Below are positions 12,254-24,840 of a DNA stretch of 64,000 nucleotides, in pieces. Source of the stretch: Gonocerus acuteangulatus (taxonomy: Eukaryota > Arthropoda > Insecta > Hemiptera > Coreidae); assembly GCA_946811695.1 (NCBI GenBank), contig OX328125.1, forward strand, positions 54,153,885-54,217,884, in the 5' to 3' direction. How positions within the stretch are numbered: position 1 is the stretch's first letter; every line of letters begins with the position of its first letter. A program made the position numbers and the translations under genes. The notes under the pieces were generated by a model. It was given only the letters and a program-made list of their open reading frames with translations. It did no database searches and was not told the DNA's origin.

Positions 12254-12851
12254 AAGCATTTAATGTACCAAGAATTAAACAAAATATGCATTTACGTACA
12301 CATTAAAAGAGCCGATAATGTCATAATGGCTTCATGACTAATGTATAAAACTGCTTTATAGCAGTACTGAAAATTACATTATTTTATGGGAATTTAATAG
12401 TGGAGTGTTGTGAAAACTAGTTAAAATTGCTTATTATTATCCATTGATGGCTCATTTAATGGTGTTTGATAATTAGTGAGTACAAGTGGAAATATTCTAA
12501 TATAAATATCTTGCACGTGGGAGATTAAGTAAACATAACCCCATTGCGGGATGGTCGTTCACGAACGACACATGGAGATTATCGATATATTGTAACCTAT
12601 ACAATCTGTTTTTCTTAGCTTTACTGCTTACTTGATTGAACCAGCCACTCCAAACATATATCGATTGTGTTATATCTATTGAATGTTTCTAACATAATGC
12701 AAGAGGCTGTGGGATTTTCTTAGCAAGGATCTGACTGGTGCTTCTAGATAAGTTTTAAATTATAATTAATATTATTACCGAGTCTTAATACAGCTCGGTT
12801 TAGTGTAGTATTATATTATACTGATTATGCCAAATCACTTATTGATTTAAA
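12252..12851. other. Region upstream of retrotransposon ORF1
   Basis: No gene is seen. The part nearest ORF1 may be the 5' untranslated region of the I-group element, whose left boundary could not be placed. Confidence 0.4.
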
Positions 12852-13898
12852 ATGGCATTAGATCAGCCCGAGGGCTTAAAATTACCGAAACCTCCCGACC
12901 CTCGTTCATTTAATTTCGAAATACCGGAGGGTAAATGGACAAAAAAACTTTTAGTAATGTCCATTGAAGATAATCACGATAAGAAGACCTTTAAAGACTT
13001 TAGTCCTTTTAAGGTCTGTAGATTTATTAAAAGCTATGCACCTCAATCAAATATTAGAATTTTACGATCTGGAGCCATACTTCTAGAGGTTAACCAAAAA
13101 AACGATTACATTAATCTTTCAAATATTGTTAAATATGAAAATTACAATGTTAAATTTTCACTACACCACTCATATAATTATTCTAAAGGAATTATATCTT
13201 GTGAAGAATTTACACAATGTACAAAAGATGAGTTGATCTCAGAACTTTCCTCTCAAAATGTAGTTAATGTTCAGAGAGTACTGAAAACAGTAAATGATAA
13301 CAAGATTGAGACTTCATCAAATATACTGACATTCAATATGCCTGTGCCCCCACAAAAAATAATATTAGACTTTCTGAGCATTAGAGTTAACCCGTATATT
13401 AAACTATTGATGTGTTTTAATTGTTATTCTTATCGGCATGGTAGTACATTTTGTAAAAAGACAGCACTTTGCGGTAAATGCGGCGAGGAGAAACATGATG
13501 GCCCTTGCCACCCAAAATGTGTTCATTGTTCTGGCCCCCACCCCGCCTAGTTTACCTCATGTGCATTCTACAAAAAAAGAAAGGGGTATTGAGTAATATC
13601 GTAAGAATAACAGAGTGTCGTATGCACAAGCAGAAAAAGCTGTTAGCCCCCCAGCACCAATTCAAGCAGGGCCTGTTAGCCAACAATTTAGTCCTAACAC
13701 AATTTGAAAAACTCACCTCTCTTGTTGAAACTTTAATTAAAAAAGTTAATTATCTAGAATCAATTGTTTCAAACAAAACTTCTACAATTCAGTGTAATTT
13801 ACTGAGGAAATAGAAAATACAAATTTAAATCATCACCACCAAAAAAGTGAAATTCCCAATAAAAACCCGTTAAATCTAGAAACAGGCACAAAGGCCAA
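12852..13898 (+). pseudogene. Non-LTR retrotransposon ORF1 (zinc-knuckle nucleocapsid-like), 5' part
   Basis: ORF1 proteins of I/jockey-type retrotransposons bind element RNA and act as nucleic-acid chaperones. The first 232 codons are open from the ATG at 12,852. Near the end lie clustered CCHC-type knuckles: CFNCYSYRHGSTFC, then CGKCGEEKHDGPC, then CVHC..H. An in-frame stop follows at 13,548-13,550. Beyond it, in shifted frames, the family-like segment VSYAQAEKAVSPPAP can be read near 13,615-13,660. The coding sequence is cut at about 13,898 by a HINE insertion and resumes at 15,688. The stop and shifts make this an inactive copy. Confidence 0.85.
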
Positions 13899-15687
<1,789 letters not shown>

Positions 15688-15869
15688 TGCAATTTCAAAA
15701 CTCTTACGAAGACCTACCCTTTAAAGAGACAGAAAGAACAGATAAAAGAGAAACCCTGTCCCGAGAGCGTTCCCAATCACCTAGTGATTCTATCTCACCT
15801 GAAAGGGTGGAAGATCCTCCAAAACGCCGACGCACTGAGGAGAAACCTTCAAGATATGACTCTCTTTAG
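15688..15869 (+). pseudogene. Retrotransposon ORF1, C-terminal part
   Basis: Immediately after the HINE 3' end an open frame encodes a basic, Ser/Arg/Glu-rich segment (SRERSQSPSDSISPERV, then PPKRRRTEE) ending at a TAG near 15,867. This composition is common in the C-terminus of I-type ORF1 proteins. With 12,852-13,898 it forms one gene split by the insertion. About 110 nt of AT-rich sequence follow before the next HINE. Confidence 0.65.
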
Positions 15870-16075
15870 TAGAAAACTATAACCAGGCTACCGATAAATC
15901 TTACTGATAATCACTTCTCGCTTTTTATTTACCAAATTACTATGGTACGAATACTAATGGACTCATATTTCATAATAAAAAGTCCGACTCGCAGGAACTG
16001 CCTCATCTTAGCGCGGTTCCGTTCTTATCCCTAGTCTAATTTCGAAAGATTAAAATAGAAGCAGTTATTATTTTG

Positions 16076-16425
16076 TTGAGAGGAGATCGTTGACCGTTGA
16101 TGATGCAAGGTAGGGATTGTCCGGGTTAGGTCACTGCTACTTAATAATACATACCCCATATGTGTAGGTATGTGGGCATATATATGTACATATGTGTGCG
16201 TGTATATGTGTATGTGTATATGCATATATATAAATATATATATATTATATATGTATATATATATATATATATTTACATAGATATGTGCATATATTAGTGT
16301 TAAATATGTCCTACTTGTATTTACAGCCCTGATGAAGGCTTGAAGTTCAAGCCGAAACGTCGGCACAATAAAACCATTTTTACGATAAAATGTAGTTTTA
16401 TTAAGTAGCAGTGACCGAACCCTGA
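16076..16425 (+). mobile_element. Short Penelope-like non-autonomous insertion
   Basis: Comparison with copy 1 of the HINE shows foreign DNA here, flanked by CAGTTATTATTTTG (16,062-16,075) and CAGTTATATTTTG (16,426-16,438), a 13-14-nt target duplication. After a ~40-nt lead, an inverted terminal pair is visible: GGTCACTGCTACTTAATAA on the left, TTATTAAGTAGCAGTGACC on the right. A TA/TG-rich middle precedes a hammerhead-like motif at 16,326. A leader piece, inverted terminal segments and such a motif are known traits of Penelope-like elements. No RT or GIY-YIG frame is present. Confidence 0.55.
16318..16372 (+). ncRNA. Hammerhead-like ribozyme motif (type I-like)
   Basis: In order: GCC, CTGATGA, an extra A, GGCTTG-aagtt-CAAGCC (stem II), GAAAC, GTC, GGC. 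GCC/GGC can close stem I, and TTTA/TAAA can extend it beyond an internal loop. The GAAACGTC core has a self-complementary ACGT, so stem III could form only between two copies, as proposed for minimal hammerheads of Penelope-like elements. The extra A after CTGATGA departs from the usual G10.1-C11.1 pair and may weaken or abolish cleavage. Activity is inferred, not shown. Confidence 0.5.
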
Positions 16426-17625
16426 CAGTTATATTTTGGTTCCACCAGTCTTGAAAGGTAGGATTTACAATCTGACCTGGAAGGGTCGGCAACACAAGAA
16501 ACCGTCCCGCTAGTTGCAAGGTCTTGGAATCTTGGAAATCTATATTTCTAACAATAAATTGTTTTTGTTATTTTACTTAACCTGTTTTATTTTCGAATAC
16601 ATTATCCAACTATAAGCAATTAAAAAATAACAAGGAATAAAATACAGGCGAAAAGAACACTTTGAATAAGCGAAATCAATTACTTTAAAGCTTTAAGCTC
16701 TTATTTCTCCGATTGACATCGCCTAATCAAAACTTTCATTAGAACCTTTTATGTAGAGCATTTAATAAGCTTTCTAATGGTATTCTTCCGTTTACCAAAA
16801 TTCTCAACAGTTTTCGAGATATTAAAGAAAGTTCCCAAAATTTATATTATTTCTAGCAACAGAAAATTGGCCTCATTTTTCATATCCTGTTTTACACACA
16901 AAATTTTCGCAACATAAGAAATTACAAAACTAAAAAGCAATAAAAAACGAAGGGAAAGAGACAAAAATTACAACAAGAACGACAAAAACCCGTTCATAAG
17001 AACAAAACAGACGTATTTGAAGTTTTAAGCACTTATTTCTCCGATTGACATAACCTAATCAAAAATAGTTTTAGAATCTTTTTTGTAGAGAATTTAGTAA
17101 GCTTTCAAATAGTTTCTATCCACTTACCACGATTTCCCAACCGTGTTCGAGATATTAATGAAAGTATACGAACTTCCCAAAACTTTTCATGTCTGTTCAT
17201 AAAATATTTTATTCTAACCCTTCCTTAACTCCAAACGTAACAAAACTTTCAACATATTAGTTTTAATGAAAGTAGAACATGCAGATAAAGTTTCAACTGA
17301 ATCCCATGATTCTAAGTACCCAAACCAAAAACGGTATTCAAAAAATATTTTTCCAATTTTCTCAAAAACGGTTAAAGCTATCGCCTTGAAAATGGTTTCA
17401 TTCGTTTTCCTAGCCCAGGAATCATATAAAACGAGTACTTAGAAGCTTATGAACTCAAAAACGTAAGCGTTACGATTTTTTTTGCGCGAATTTCGCCCCA
17501 AACGCCATCTTCCGGTAGGCGGATTTCGCTGGTTAACGAACTTGACCTTTCAAATTGGACGACGGATTTTTGTACCAAATTTCATCAAAATCGGACCATT
17601 CGTCTTCGAGCTAGAGAGCGAACAG

Positions 17626-17664
<39 letters not shown>

Positions 17665-17824
17665 TATACATATATATATATATACAAATTTGAACCACCA
17701 TCATTTTCGGTCTCTAGGGGTTCTGAAACGCAAAATTTTCTAGTCGGCACTTCCGGATTGTTTCATTGTATCAACCTTATAAGCGGGGTTCCTCCCTATG
17801 GGGGAGGGAGGAACCGCGCTAAAA

Positions 17825-17998
17825 TGTCAAATTTGTTCCTAGTACTGGACTAAAACAATATAATAAAATTATATTGTTATCTAATAATTTCGTTTTTTTG
17901 TCAGATTCCTTCGCAAATATGCATTATATAATAATAATATACCTTATTACAACAAAATTCTTAAATCTTTTTTTTATAACTTTCCTGAAATTACTTAA

Positions 17999-18042
<44 letters not shown>

Positions 18043-18311
18043 CATAAATAACATAGTATTTATTTCTGACGTATATGTAATTGTACCATTCAATATTTTC
18101 TCATTTTTTACTGTTCTCTCACTATATTTAGGTGTGTATGACCACGTTTATGAACAGATTCTGTTTCTAACACTCTATAATTTATTGAATTATAGAGTGT
18201 CAGAACTACCTTTTTTGGAGCAATGAAATGGTTTTTGTTGTTTTCTGTATTAAAGCAACTGCAGTTTTTTGCAATTTTTATTTATTTATTTAATTTTTTT
18301 TTAAAATAATT
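17825..18311. other. Linker between HINE copy 2 and retrotransposon ORF2
   Basis: AT-rich, with a (TA)n tract at 17,998-18,040 and a short perfect hairpin ACACTCTATAATT/AATTATAGAGTGT near 18,170-18,202. Probably the ORF1-ORF2 spacer of the I-group element plus small insertions. No coding sequence is seen. Confidence 0.5.
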
Positions 18312-19526
18312 ATGACCGTAATAAAATGGAACATTAATGGTTTGACGCTTCATAAAGCCGATTTATTAATCCTGCTTAAGGATACAAAATCAAAAACTAT
18401 TTGCCTACAGGAAACACATTTAAAACAAACTGACAATTTTTCACTAAAAGATTTTAAAATTTTTTAGACAGTATTTTCTGGATGGTTTAATTGCTTGCGG
18501 TTGTGTCAGTATTCTTATCTCTAATGATATACCCTGTCAACACATTCCCTTGAATACAACATTACAAGCTATTGCTGTTAAAATCTTCACACCTATGACA
18601 GTTATTCTTTGCTCTCTTTATTTACCTCCAGGTCATGCTTTTACTGAAGATCAGTTATTTTCCATTTTCTCTCAGCTACCAAAACCCGTTCTTTTGCTCG
18701 GCGACTATAATAGTCATAATGTCCTTTGGCATTCGTCACGGATAGTAGGGGCCGTATAGTAGAATCCTTCCTCGACCATTCGCAGCTAGGATTTCTGAAT
18801 GGAAACAGCCAACCCATCTCTGCAGTTCCTCTGGAGTTATGTCCAGCATTGACTTATCTCTAGCCAGTCCTACATTGCTCTCACGCTGCTCATGGCATAC
18901 TCTGGACGATTTATATGGCTCAGACCATTTTCCGATTATGATTGACTTCCATGATAGGCAGCCTTCTCCATGTCGTCCTCCTAGGTGAAAAATAAGGGAA
19001 GCTAATTGGGAACTATATCAAAGTCGGGCGCAATTATCAAATATAAATATTGAGGCAAATGACATAAAATCTCTAACTGATTCCATCACTGATATTATAT
19101 TGAAAGCTGCTGAACTTTCCCAAAACCAAAAGTAGCAATGATAAAATATTAGTTCCGTGGTGGAATAAAAAATGTGCTGACGCTATAAAAAACAGGAAAA
19201 AATGCCTTCATAAGTTTAAAAGAAGGCCTTCCTCGGAAAATCTTGAATTATATATTTCTAGCCGAAAACATGCTAGATTTGTTATTAAAGAATCCAAAAG
19301 AGAATCCTGGCGAAACTTTGTGTCACAAATCAGCTCTCAAACACCAATTACAGAAGTCTGGAATATTATTAGAAAAATAGTTGGCCGTTTCAAATACACC
19401 TCATCTCATATCAGCCTTATTAATACCGAAAGTAGAATTTTTACCGATCCATCTGAAATAGCAAACATCAATGGATCGCATTTTAAGTTTATCTCCTCCA
19501 ACTCCAACTACAATTCTAATTTTATT
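18312..19526 (+). pseudogene. Retrotransposon ORF2, endonuclease domain and linker
   Basis: ORF2 of I-group elements begins with an APE-type endonuclease that nicks target DNA for target-primed reverse transcription. The start is placed at the ATG at 18,312 (MTVIKWNINGL, the N-terminal strand of the domain). ICLQETHLK (catalytic Glu), GDYNSHNVLWHS, SSIDLSL and GSDHFPI follow in order. Stops at about 18,468 and 18,757 and further shifts break the frame. A linker ending FKFISSNSNYNSN runs into the SINE pair at 19,527. It is on the same strand as, and downstream of, the split ORF1, so it is the same element. Confidence 0.85.
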
Positions 19527-19728
19527 TATTTATTTTTATTTTTTTTTATTTTTTTTTTTTTTTACGGCGCATCTACTTCTAGGTCATTAGCGCCGACATC
19601 CAGGGTACAGCGAGGAATTTTCCCAACGAGCCCTTGAGATGAGAAAATTCCTGCCGGAGGTGGGGATCGAACCCACCATCTCCCGCTTATGAATCCAAGG
19701 CGCTAACCATTAGACCACGGGAGACCCC
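19527..19728 (-). mobile_element. tRNA-derived SINE (family V), copy 1
   Basis: Read on the minus strand: head GGTCTCCCGTGGTCTAATGG with TTAGCGCCTTGG, B-box GGGTTCGATCCCC (about 19,663-19,675), body ending in GGCGCTAATGACC.AG.AGTAGA and a poly(A) seen as T-rich sequence at 19,527-19,563. TCTAATTTTATTT flanks it on both sides, a target duplication shared with the next copy. It interrupts ORF2. Confidence 0.8.
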
Positions 19729-19743
19729 TCTAATTTTATTTTT

Positions 19744-19938
19744 TTATTTTTTTTTTTATTTTATTTTTTTTTTTACGGCGCATCTACATCTAGGTCATTA
19801 GCGCCGACATCCAGGGTGCAGCGAGGATTTTAACAGCGAGCCGTGGGATGATAAAATTCCTGCCGGAGGTTGGGAATCGAACCCACCATCTCCCGCTTAT
19901 GAGTCCAAGGCGCTAGCCATTAGACCACGGGAGACCCT
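19744..19938 (-). mobile_element. tRNA-derived SINE (family V), copy 2
   Basis: Almost the same as the copy at 19,527, with the same tRNA-like head and GGCGC body, and the same orientation. The third repeat of TCTAATTTTATTT follows at about 19,938-19,952. Either a second insertion used the same site, or one SINE with its flank was duplicated. Confidence 0.8.
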
Positions 19939-21040
19939 TCTAATTTTATTTTACTCAAAACTGTTGAGGAATCGACAGCCATAGAAATACATGATGCTCC
20001 TTTCCACTCTCTTATTCGCCCATTTACTTATACTGAATTCATTCACTCACTAAAGTCCCGTAAGGATTCTGCTCCTGGCCCTGATAATATTTGTATAGCG
20101 ATGGTGAAAAATTTATCAATAGACAATAAAAAAATAATTCTTTCATTTTTTAATAAAATCTATAGAACCTCTGATTTCCCTGAAGCATGGAAGACATCTA
20201 TTTTTCTCCCACTACTCAAAAAAAGGCAAGTCAAGCGACGAGTTATCCAGCTATCGAATTATTTCCTTGACCAGTTCCCTGTGTAAGCTATTTGAAAAAA
20301 TGGTAGTCAATAGGCTCCATTGGTTTCTTGAAAGTAATTCCCGTCAGGCCCCCTGACAGACAGGATTCAGACGAGGACACATCACAAGAGATAACCTGGT
20401 GATGTTAGAAATGGATATCCGCCAAGCCTTCGAAAATAAGGAAAAACTATTAGCAGTTTTCATTGATTTAAAAAACGCTTTTGATTGTGTATGGAGAAGA
20501 TTGATAATCAAGAGACTAATCGAATATGACGTACAAGGCAATATGCTGAAATTTATAATAAACTTCCTCTCTAATCGCTCATTTAGGATACGCAATGGAT
20601 TGCATATATCGAATGAATTCGTCCAAGAAAATGGTGTCCCACAGGGAAGCGTTATCAGTCCATTGTTGTTCTCTCCAGCCATCAACCCAGTCCTCTCATT
20701 AGTTCAGCTTTCAGTTAAGGCTATGTTATATGCAGACGACCTTGTTGTCTACTGCTCTGGTCACTCTTTGCATAATCTCCAAAGTATTATACAAAATAAT
20801 CTTAACTCCATTACCACATGGCTACTAAACAACGGATTTCCCATATCTCCCACAAAAACAGTCTGTACAATTTGTGCGCAGAGAAAAGTTAAGAACCCTC
20901 CTCCTCTTCGTATTAACGATGAGACCATTGCATATAGTGACAGTGTAAAATATTTAGGTTTGCTCTTTGATAGAAATTTGAACTTGACAAGCCACCTAAA
21001 AGAGCTGAAGTCACCTGCCTTCGCATGCAGAATATCCTGA
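19939..21040 (+). pseudogene. Retrotransposon ORF2, reverse transcriptase domain
   Basis: RT copies element RNA at the nicked target. After the SINEs the frame resumes with the N-terminal RT segment (SLKSRKDSAPGPDNI; PEAWKTSIFLPLLKK). Core motifs follow: FIDLKNAFDCVW (motif A, catalytic Asp), GVPQGSVISPLLF (motif B), MLYADDLVVYCS (motif C, YADD) and KYLGLLFDRNL. Frame changes near 20,230-20,400 (an in-frame stop interrupts the segment before GFRRGHITRDN) and at 21,030 inactivate it. The long minus-strand frame at 20,344-20,685 is a shadow. Confidence 0.9.
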
Positions 21041-22394
21041 AAACAATGGCCAGTACAACATGGGGAGGAGATCGAACGAGCATGTTGATGCTATACCGGA
21101 GTTTAATAAGATCCAGGTTAGACTATGGGTTCATGGTATACGGATCTGCGTCACCTAGCTCTTTACGAATGTTGGATTCAGTACATCATGGAGGAATCAG
21201 AATTGCTACTGGTGCCTTTCGTTCCAGCCCAGTACTAAGCTTATGTGCAGACACCGGAGAGCCACCTCTAAATTTTCGGCGAGACCAGCTAACTCTAAAA
21301 TATTACATTTCTATCTTGGCTTCCTCATTCCACCCCTTAAATCAACAATTCAATAATTTCTTAAATCCATTGCACCACAGAAGTAAAAGAAAACATTTTT
21401 TCATAAGTTCCCTGCTCATAAAAGAAAATCTCCAGATAGAAACGATAAACTTACTGAAAGAATCTTACTCAGTGAATCCCCCTTGGGATTTGCCCTACTC
21501 CGTATCAAGTTATCCCTATCCAAAATCATTAAAAAACACACAACCCCAATACTCTTCAGAACCGAATTCACACGGATGTGTAACACTCTCCCAGCAGATA
21601 GCCATGTATATACAGACGGATCGAAAACTAATGATGGAGTAGGGGCTGCATATCTTTATGGCTCTCAGTCCTGCCAGTTTACTTTAGATCCAGCATGCTC
21701 AATTTATACAGCCGAACTAGTTGCTATACTTAAATCTCTGTCCATCGTAATTCCCGATGGAAACGCCCTTTCCATATTTTCCGATTCCCTTTCAGTTTTA
21801 TTTTCATTAACCGATCCATTTTCCACTCATCCTATTATTGCCGATATTTTCACCGCCGTATATAATCTCCAGCAAAAGAAATGCCTAACTAGCTTCTCTT
21901 GGATTCCGAGCCACTGTGGCATTCCAGGCAACGAGAGAGTCGACGAATTAGCTAAGAGTGGTTTAAAGGAAGGAGTACATTATCCATTCATTCCACGGTC
22001 CGATGTTCAGTGGGAAAAAACATGGAGGGAAACTTCTGATAACAAACTAAGGGAAATAAAGGGAACCCCCAGGACTTGGAGATCTTCGGTTTGTCCAACC
22101 AGAAGGAAAGAGGTTGTGTTAGCCAGGTTGCGAATAGGGCACACAAGGCTTACACACTCTTACCTCATGTCTAAAGATGAACCACCCAACTGTATAAGCT
22201 GTGGAGTCCTCCTCACGGTGAAGCACATACTCACAGAGTGCATAGCATATCAATCTGAAAGGAATCGGTTCAAAATTGATGGCACCTTAGACGAAATTCT
22301 AGGGGATTACCCACAAAAAATCATTAACCTGTTTAAATTCCTAGAGGCTACAAATTTAACAGACAAAATTTCACATAAAACTGTATTTTGCTGA
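21041..22394 (+). pseudogene. Retrotransposon ORF2, thumb, RNase H and C-terminal zinc motif
   Basis: The first part (to about 21,600) is the post-RT region (LIRSRLDYGFMVYGSASPS; RIATGAFRSSPVLSLC). After a frame change near 21,480-21,640 comes a type I RNase H domain with the acidic set in VYTDGSKT, YTAELVAIL and IFSDSLSVL, then WIPSHCGIPGNERVDELAK. The C-terminus has ARLRIGHTRLTHSYLM and a CCHC-like CISCG...HILTEC motif. The stop is at 22,392. RNase H next to an endonuclease-type RT points to the I group rather than jockey. Two or three frame changes indicate a dead copy. Confidence 0.9.
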
Positions 22395-23555
22395 TACAGA
22401 ATATTCTAACAAAATACAGTTAACGAAATAATATAGGCATTCTTGTGTTTCGATACTACTAATATAACCGCATCTAGAAATTAATGTTATTCTCAACAGC
22501 TATTTTTATTTTAACCTGTCACTCTATATAAAATATTTATTTATTTATGTATTTTTTTTTAATGATTATTTAATATCTCTTTTTTTTTTTGTTTTTTATG
22601 ATTATTTAATTTTTATTCTAATATCAATTTATAGTAATTGTAAGTGTCTCCATATTGCAACAAACAAGAACATCAATGACAACTTTAATACGTTAATACC
22701 CTCTTGGGTCTTACTTTCACAGGGTGACCATTACCCATTGTGGTTGCTATTGCCCTTAATACAAAACAAAAAAAACTCCATGAAATAACGCTTCTAATGA
22801 AATCCTTCTATCTTTAAAATAGTCCTGGTGTAATGTGGAAAGTTCACTATAGCAACACTGAATATTTCAATTTATTTTTTCTGTAACCTTACACTATGAA
22901 AAGTAAAATAAGTTCTAAAAATTAACTAAATTCGTCCAATGAGAATGGGAATCTACTCAGTAACCAAATTATTAATCGGCCAATATTTTGACTTTCTTTC
23001 CACGAACCAAGCTAGATATTTTTTTTTTTTTTTATTTTCTTGGAATGAAAAAATAAAAGGCGAGACCACTTCTACCCAGGCTAATCTTATTATTTGTTTT
23101 TTTCATTTTAAAATCCCCCAATAATGATTTTGAATAAAATATAAATCTGAATGTATTGGGCGAAAATAAAACATGATTGATTAATGAATGAGATATTTTT
23201 CAGGTTCAAAAAGCTATTTCCCTAATTTAATTACTATTGGGACTAGTTAAAACAAAGGGACCTCCTTCAATTATGGAGAAAAATCACCTTTATCAGAATT
23301 CGAAATTCAAAGTAAACTAGTAAATTAGGCTTTTTTTTTTCTTTCTTTTTTTTTTTTTTTTTTTAGTTGCACTTTGATTACGACTAAAAAAACTTGAAAG
23401 CATTAAAAAACTTATTATATTTATAATTAATTATAAAAGTTTATCTGGAATAAATATGAAATAATACTGTCTGTTAGAGACCATGTTGGTTAAAAGTAGC
23501 TAATATTTATTTCCTAATATTTAATTATTAAAATGAAGCATTGTAGCGTCTAGGT
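22395..23555. other. 3' flank of retrotransposon; no gene seen
   Basis: The first ~380 nt are probably the element's 3' UTR, with an A-rich patch at about 22,766-22,780 that may be its tail. The rest is AT-rich with several oligo(T) runs (23,020-23,033; 23,330-23,364). Confidence 0.5.
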
Positions 23556-23960
23556 ATAGGGGAATAGTCTGGCAGCTGAGATACAAATCCTGAGGCGGTA
23601 ATCAGTCGATCCTTAATCCTCTTGCGGATCACCACTATCTCTGCGATAGGACGTCTGATCTACCCTCGAGCCTACAGAGTTCGCCACCTCCCGGTGCAAT
23701 CTTCAAATGAGGGCAGCACCTTACGGGCTCGTCACAGAAAAAACGCCGATTTGCGAGCTGCCCGCCCTAAGTTAGTTCAGCCTTGAGTCCCTTAGGAACA
23801 GCACAGGCTTGAGGCCCTTAGGAGCATCTTTTCGCTTGCTGCATCCATCCTCTGGAGGTGCACCTTCTTCTACGCCCCGTCAAGCTCCATTTTCAACCTG
23901 GCGTCAGCAGCTACAGCGAAGACGCAGAATCAACCACAGATAAGCGAGACTATAACCTTT
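23556..23960. other. GC-richer unclassified segment
   Basis: About 400 nt with clearly higher GC than the flanks (GTCGATCC, CCACCTCCCGGTGC, TACGCCCCGTCAAGC), ending before an oligo(T) run. It contains no long open frame on either strand. It could be an unrecognised retroposon or an untranslated exon; neither can be supported. Confidence 0.3.
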
Positions 23961-24310
23961 TTTTTAAAAACCCTCAGCGGCCACTATTCGCCCGACCATT
24001 TTTCATTATTTTTTATTCGCACATAAGTTAATATTTTTTTGTTTTAATTCAAGCTAACATACTAACCAGCGCCTGCTCCACAAGGAGATATTTTTTTTCC
24101 TTATGTTTTCTAAAATAAATAATTCAATTTTTTTTTCTCACTCTATATTGTCGATCATTTAGCCTCAATAATAGCCCCTTTATGTTCGGCACTATTTCCT
24201 CATAAACTTCTTCTATATATATTTCATTAGCAATTTGGTGCTGAACATTAACACTGGCCTTAAAGTGGATGTTTGATATACATTTCAAAAAATGAGCCCA
24301 GGGTCTTAAG

Positions 24311-24420
24311 ATTTTTTTTTTTTTATTTATTTCGTTAAAAGGGCTCCGCAACTATGGCTATGAGCCCTAATACAGATTATAAAATATATACAATTATTTT
24401 ACACTTTGTTGACGTTGATA
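24311..24420 (-). mobile_element. Retroposon 3' tail, minus strand
   Basis: An oligo(T) run at about 24,311-24,324 is followed by ATTTATTTCGTTAAAAGGGC and TGGCTATGAGCCC. Read on the minus strand this is a typical retroposon end: GGGCTCATAGCC..., AAATAAAT, poly(A). No coding part is recognised. Confidence 0.4.
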
Positions 24421-24620
24421 CAATTTACATTTATACTTAAATAATCCTCTGATCTTTTGAGGATTCCTAGGATCCGTTATTTTTACACATACATAGTGTT
24501 GTGATCTTCTAGCTAGGTCGATACAGTTGGCAGATTATATGAAGAGGAATATTTCAGTATAAATTTGCAAATAGACTCAAGATATGCAGATGCTTATTCA
24601 TCCTAGCATGGCCTCTAAAG

Positions 24621-24628
<8 letters not shown>

Positions 24629-24656
<28 letters not shown>

Positions 24657-24840
24657 GGCGCATCTGCATCTTATATATCATTAACATGGGGCGATATAGG
24701 TTGCCACACTTCCTAAATCAGCTACTCCCTTCCTAGTGGAACTGCCAATTTTTCCATCACGCCCTTAGATGAAAAACTCAATCTAGTCCTGGCGAGACTC
24801 TCATTTCGTTAAGTAGGAATCGGATGCGTTATCCATGCCC
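24629..24840 (-). mobile_element. Decayed SINE (family V)
   Basis: A 27-nt oligo(T) followed by ACGGCGCATCTGCATCTTA is the complement of a family V tail (compare 19,561 and 55,611). The tRNA-like head end is strongly diverged (GGAATCGGATGCG, CATGCCCGCC). Confidence 0.55.

Larger units (their letters stand above)
15979..17824 (+). mobile_element. HINE/Helentron-like element, copy 2
   Basis: Same subfamily as copy 1: 5' AAAAGTCCGACTCGCAGGAA, internal CTTAGCGCGGTTCC, a (TA)n tract at 17,632-17,690, a hairpin and a 3' GGAACCGCGCTAAAA at 17,810-17,824. It carries a second insertion (16,076-16,425). It also appears to contain a partly duplicated body: the GATTGACAT.GCCTAATCAAAA block occurs near 16,710 and again near 17,043. 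Like copy 1 it lies within the I-group element, between ORF1 and ORF2. Confidence 0.75.

Noticed and set aside
20344..20685. 113-codon minus-strand frame
   Set aside because: Shadow of the reverse transcriptase coding strand.
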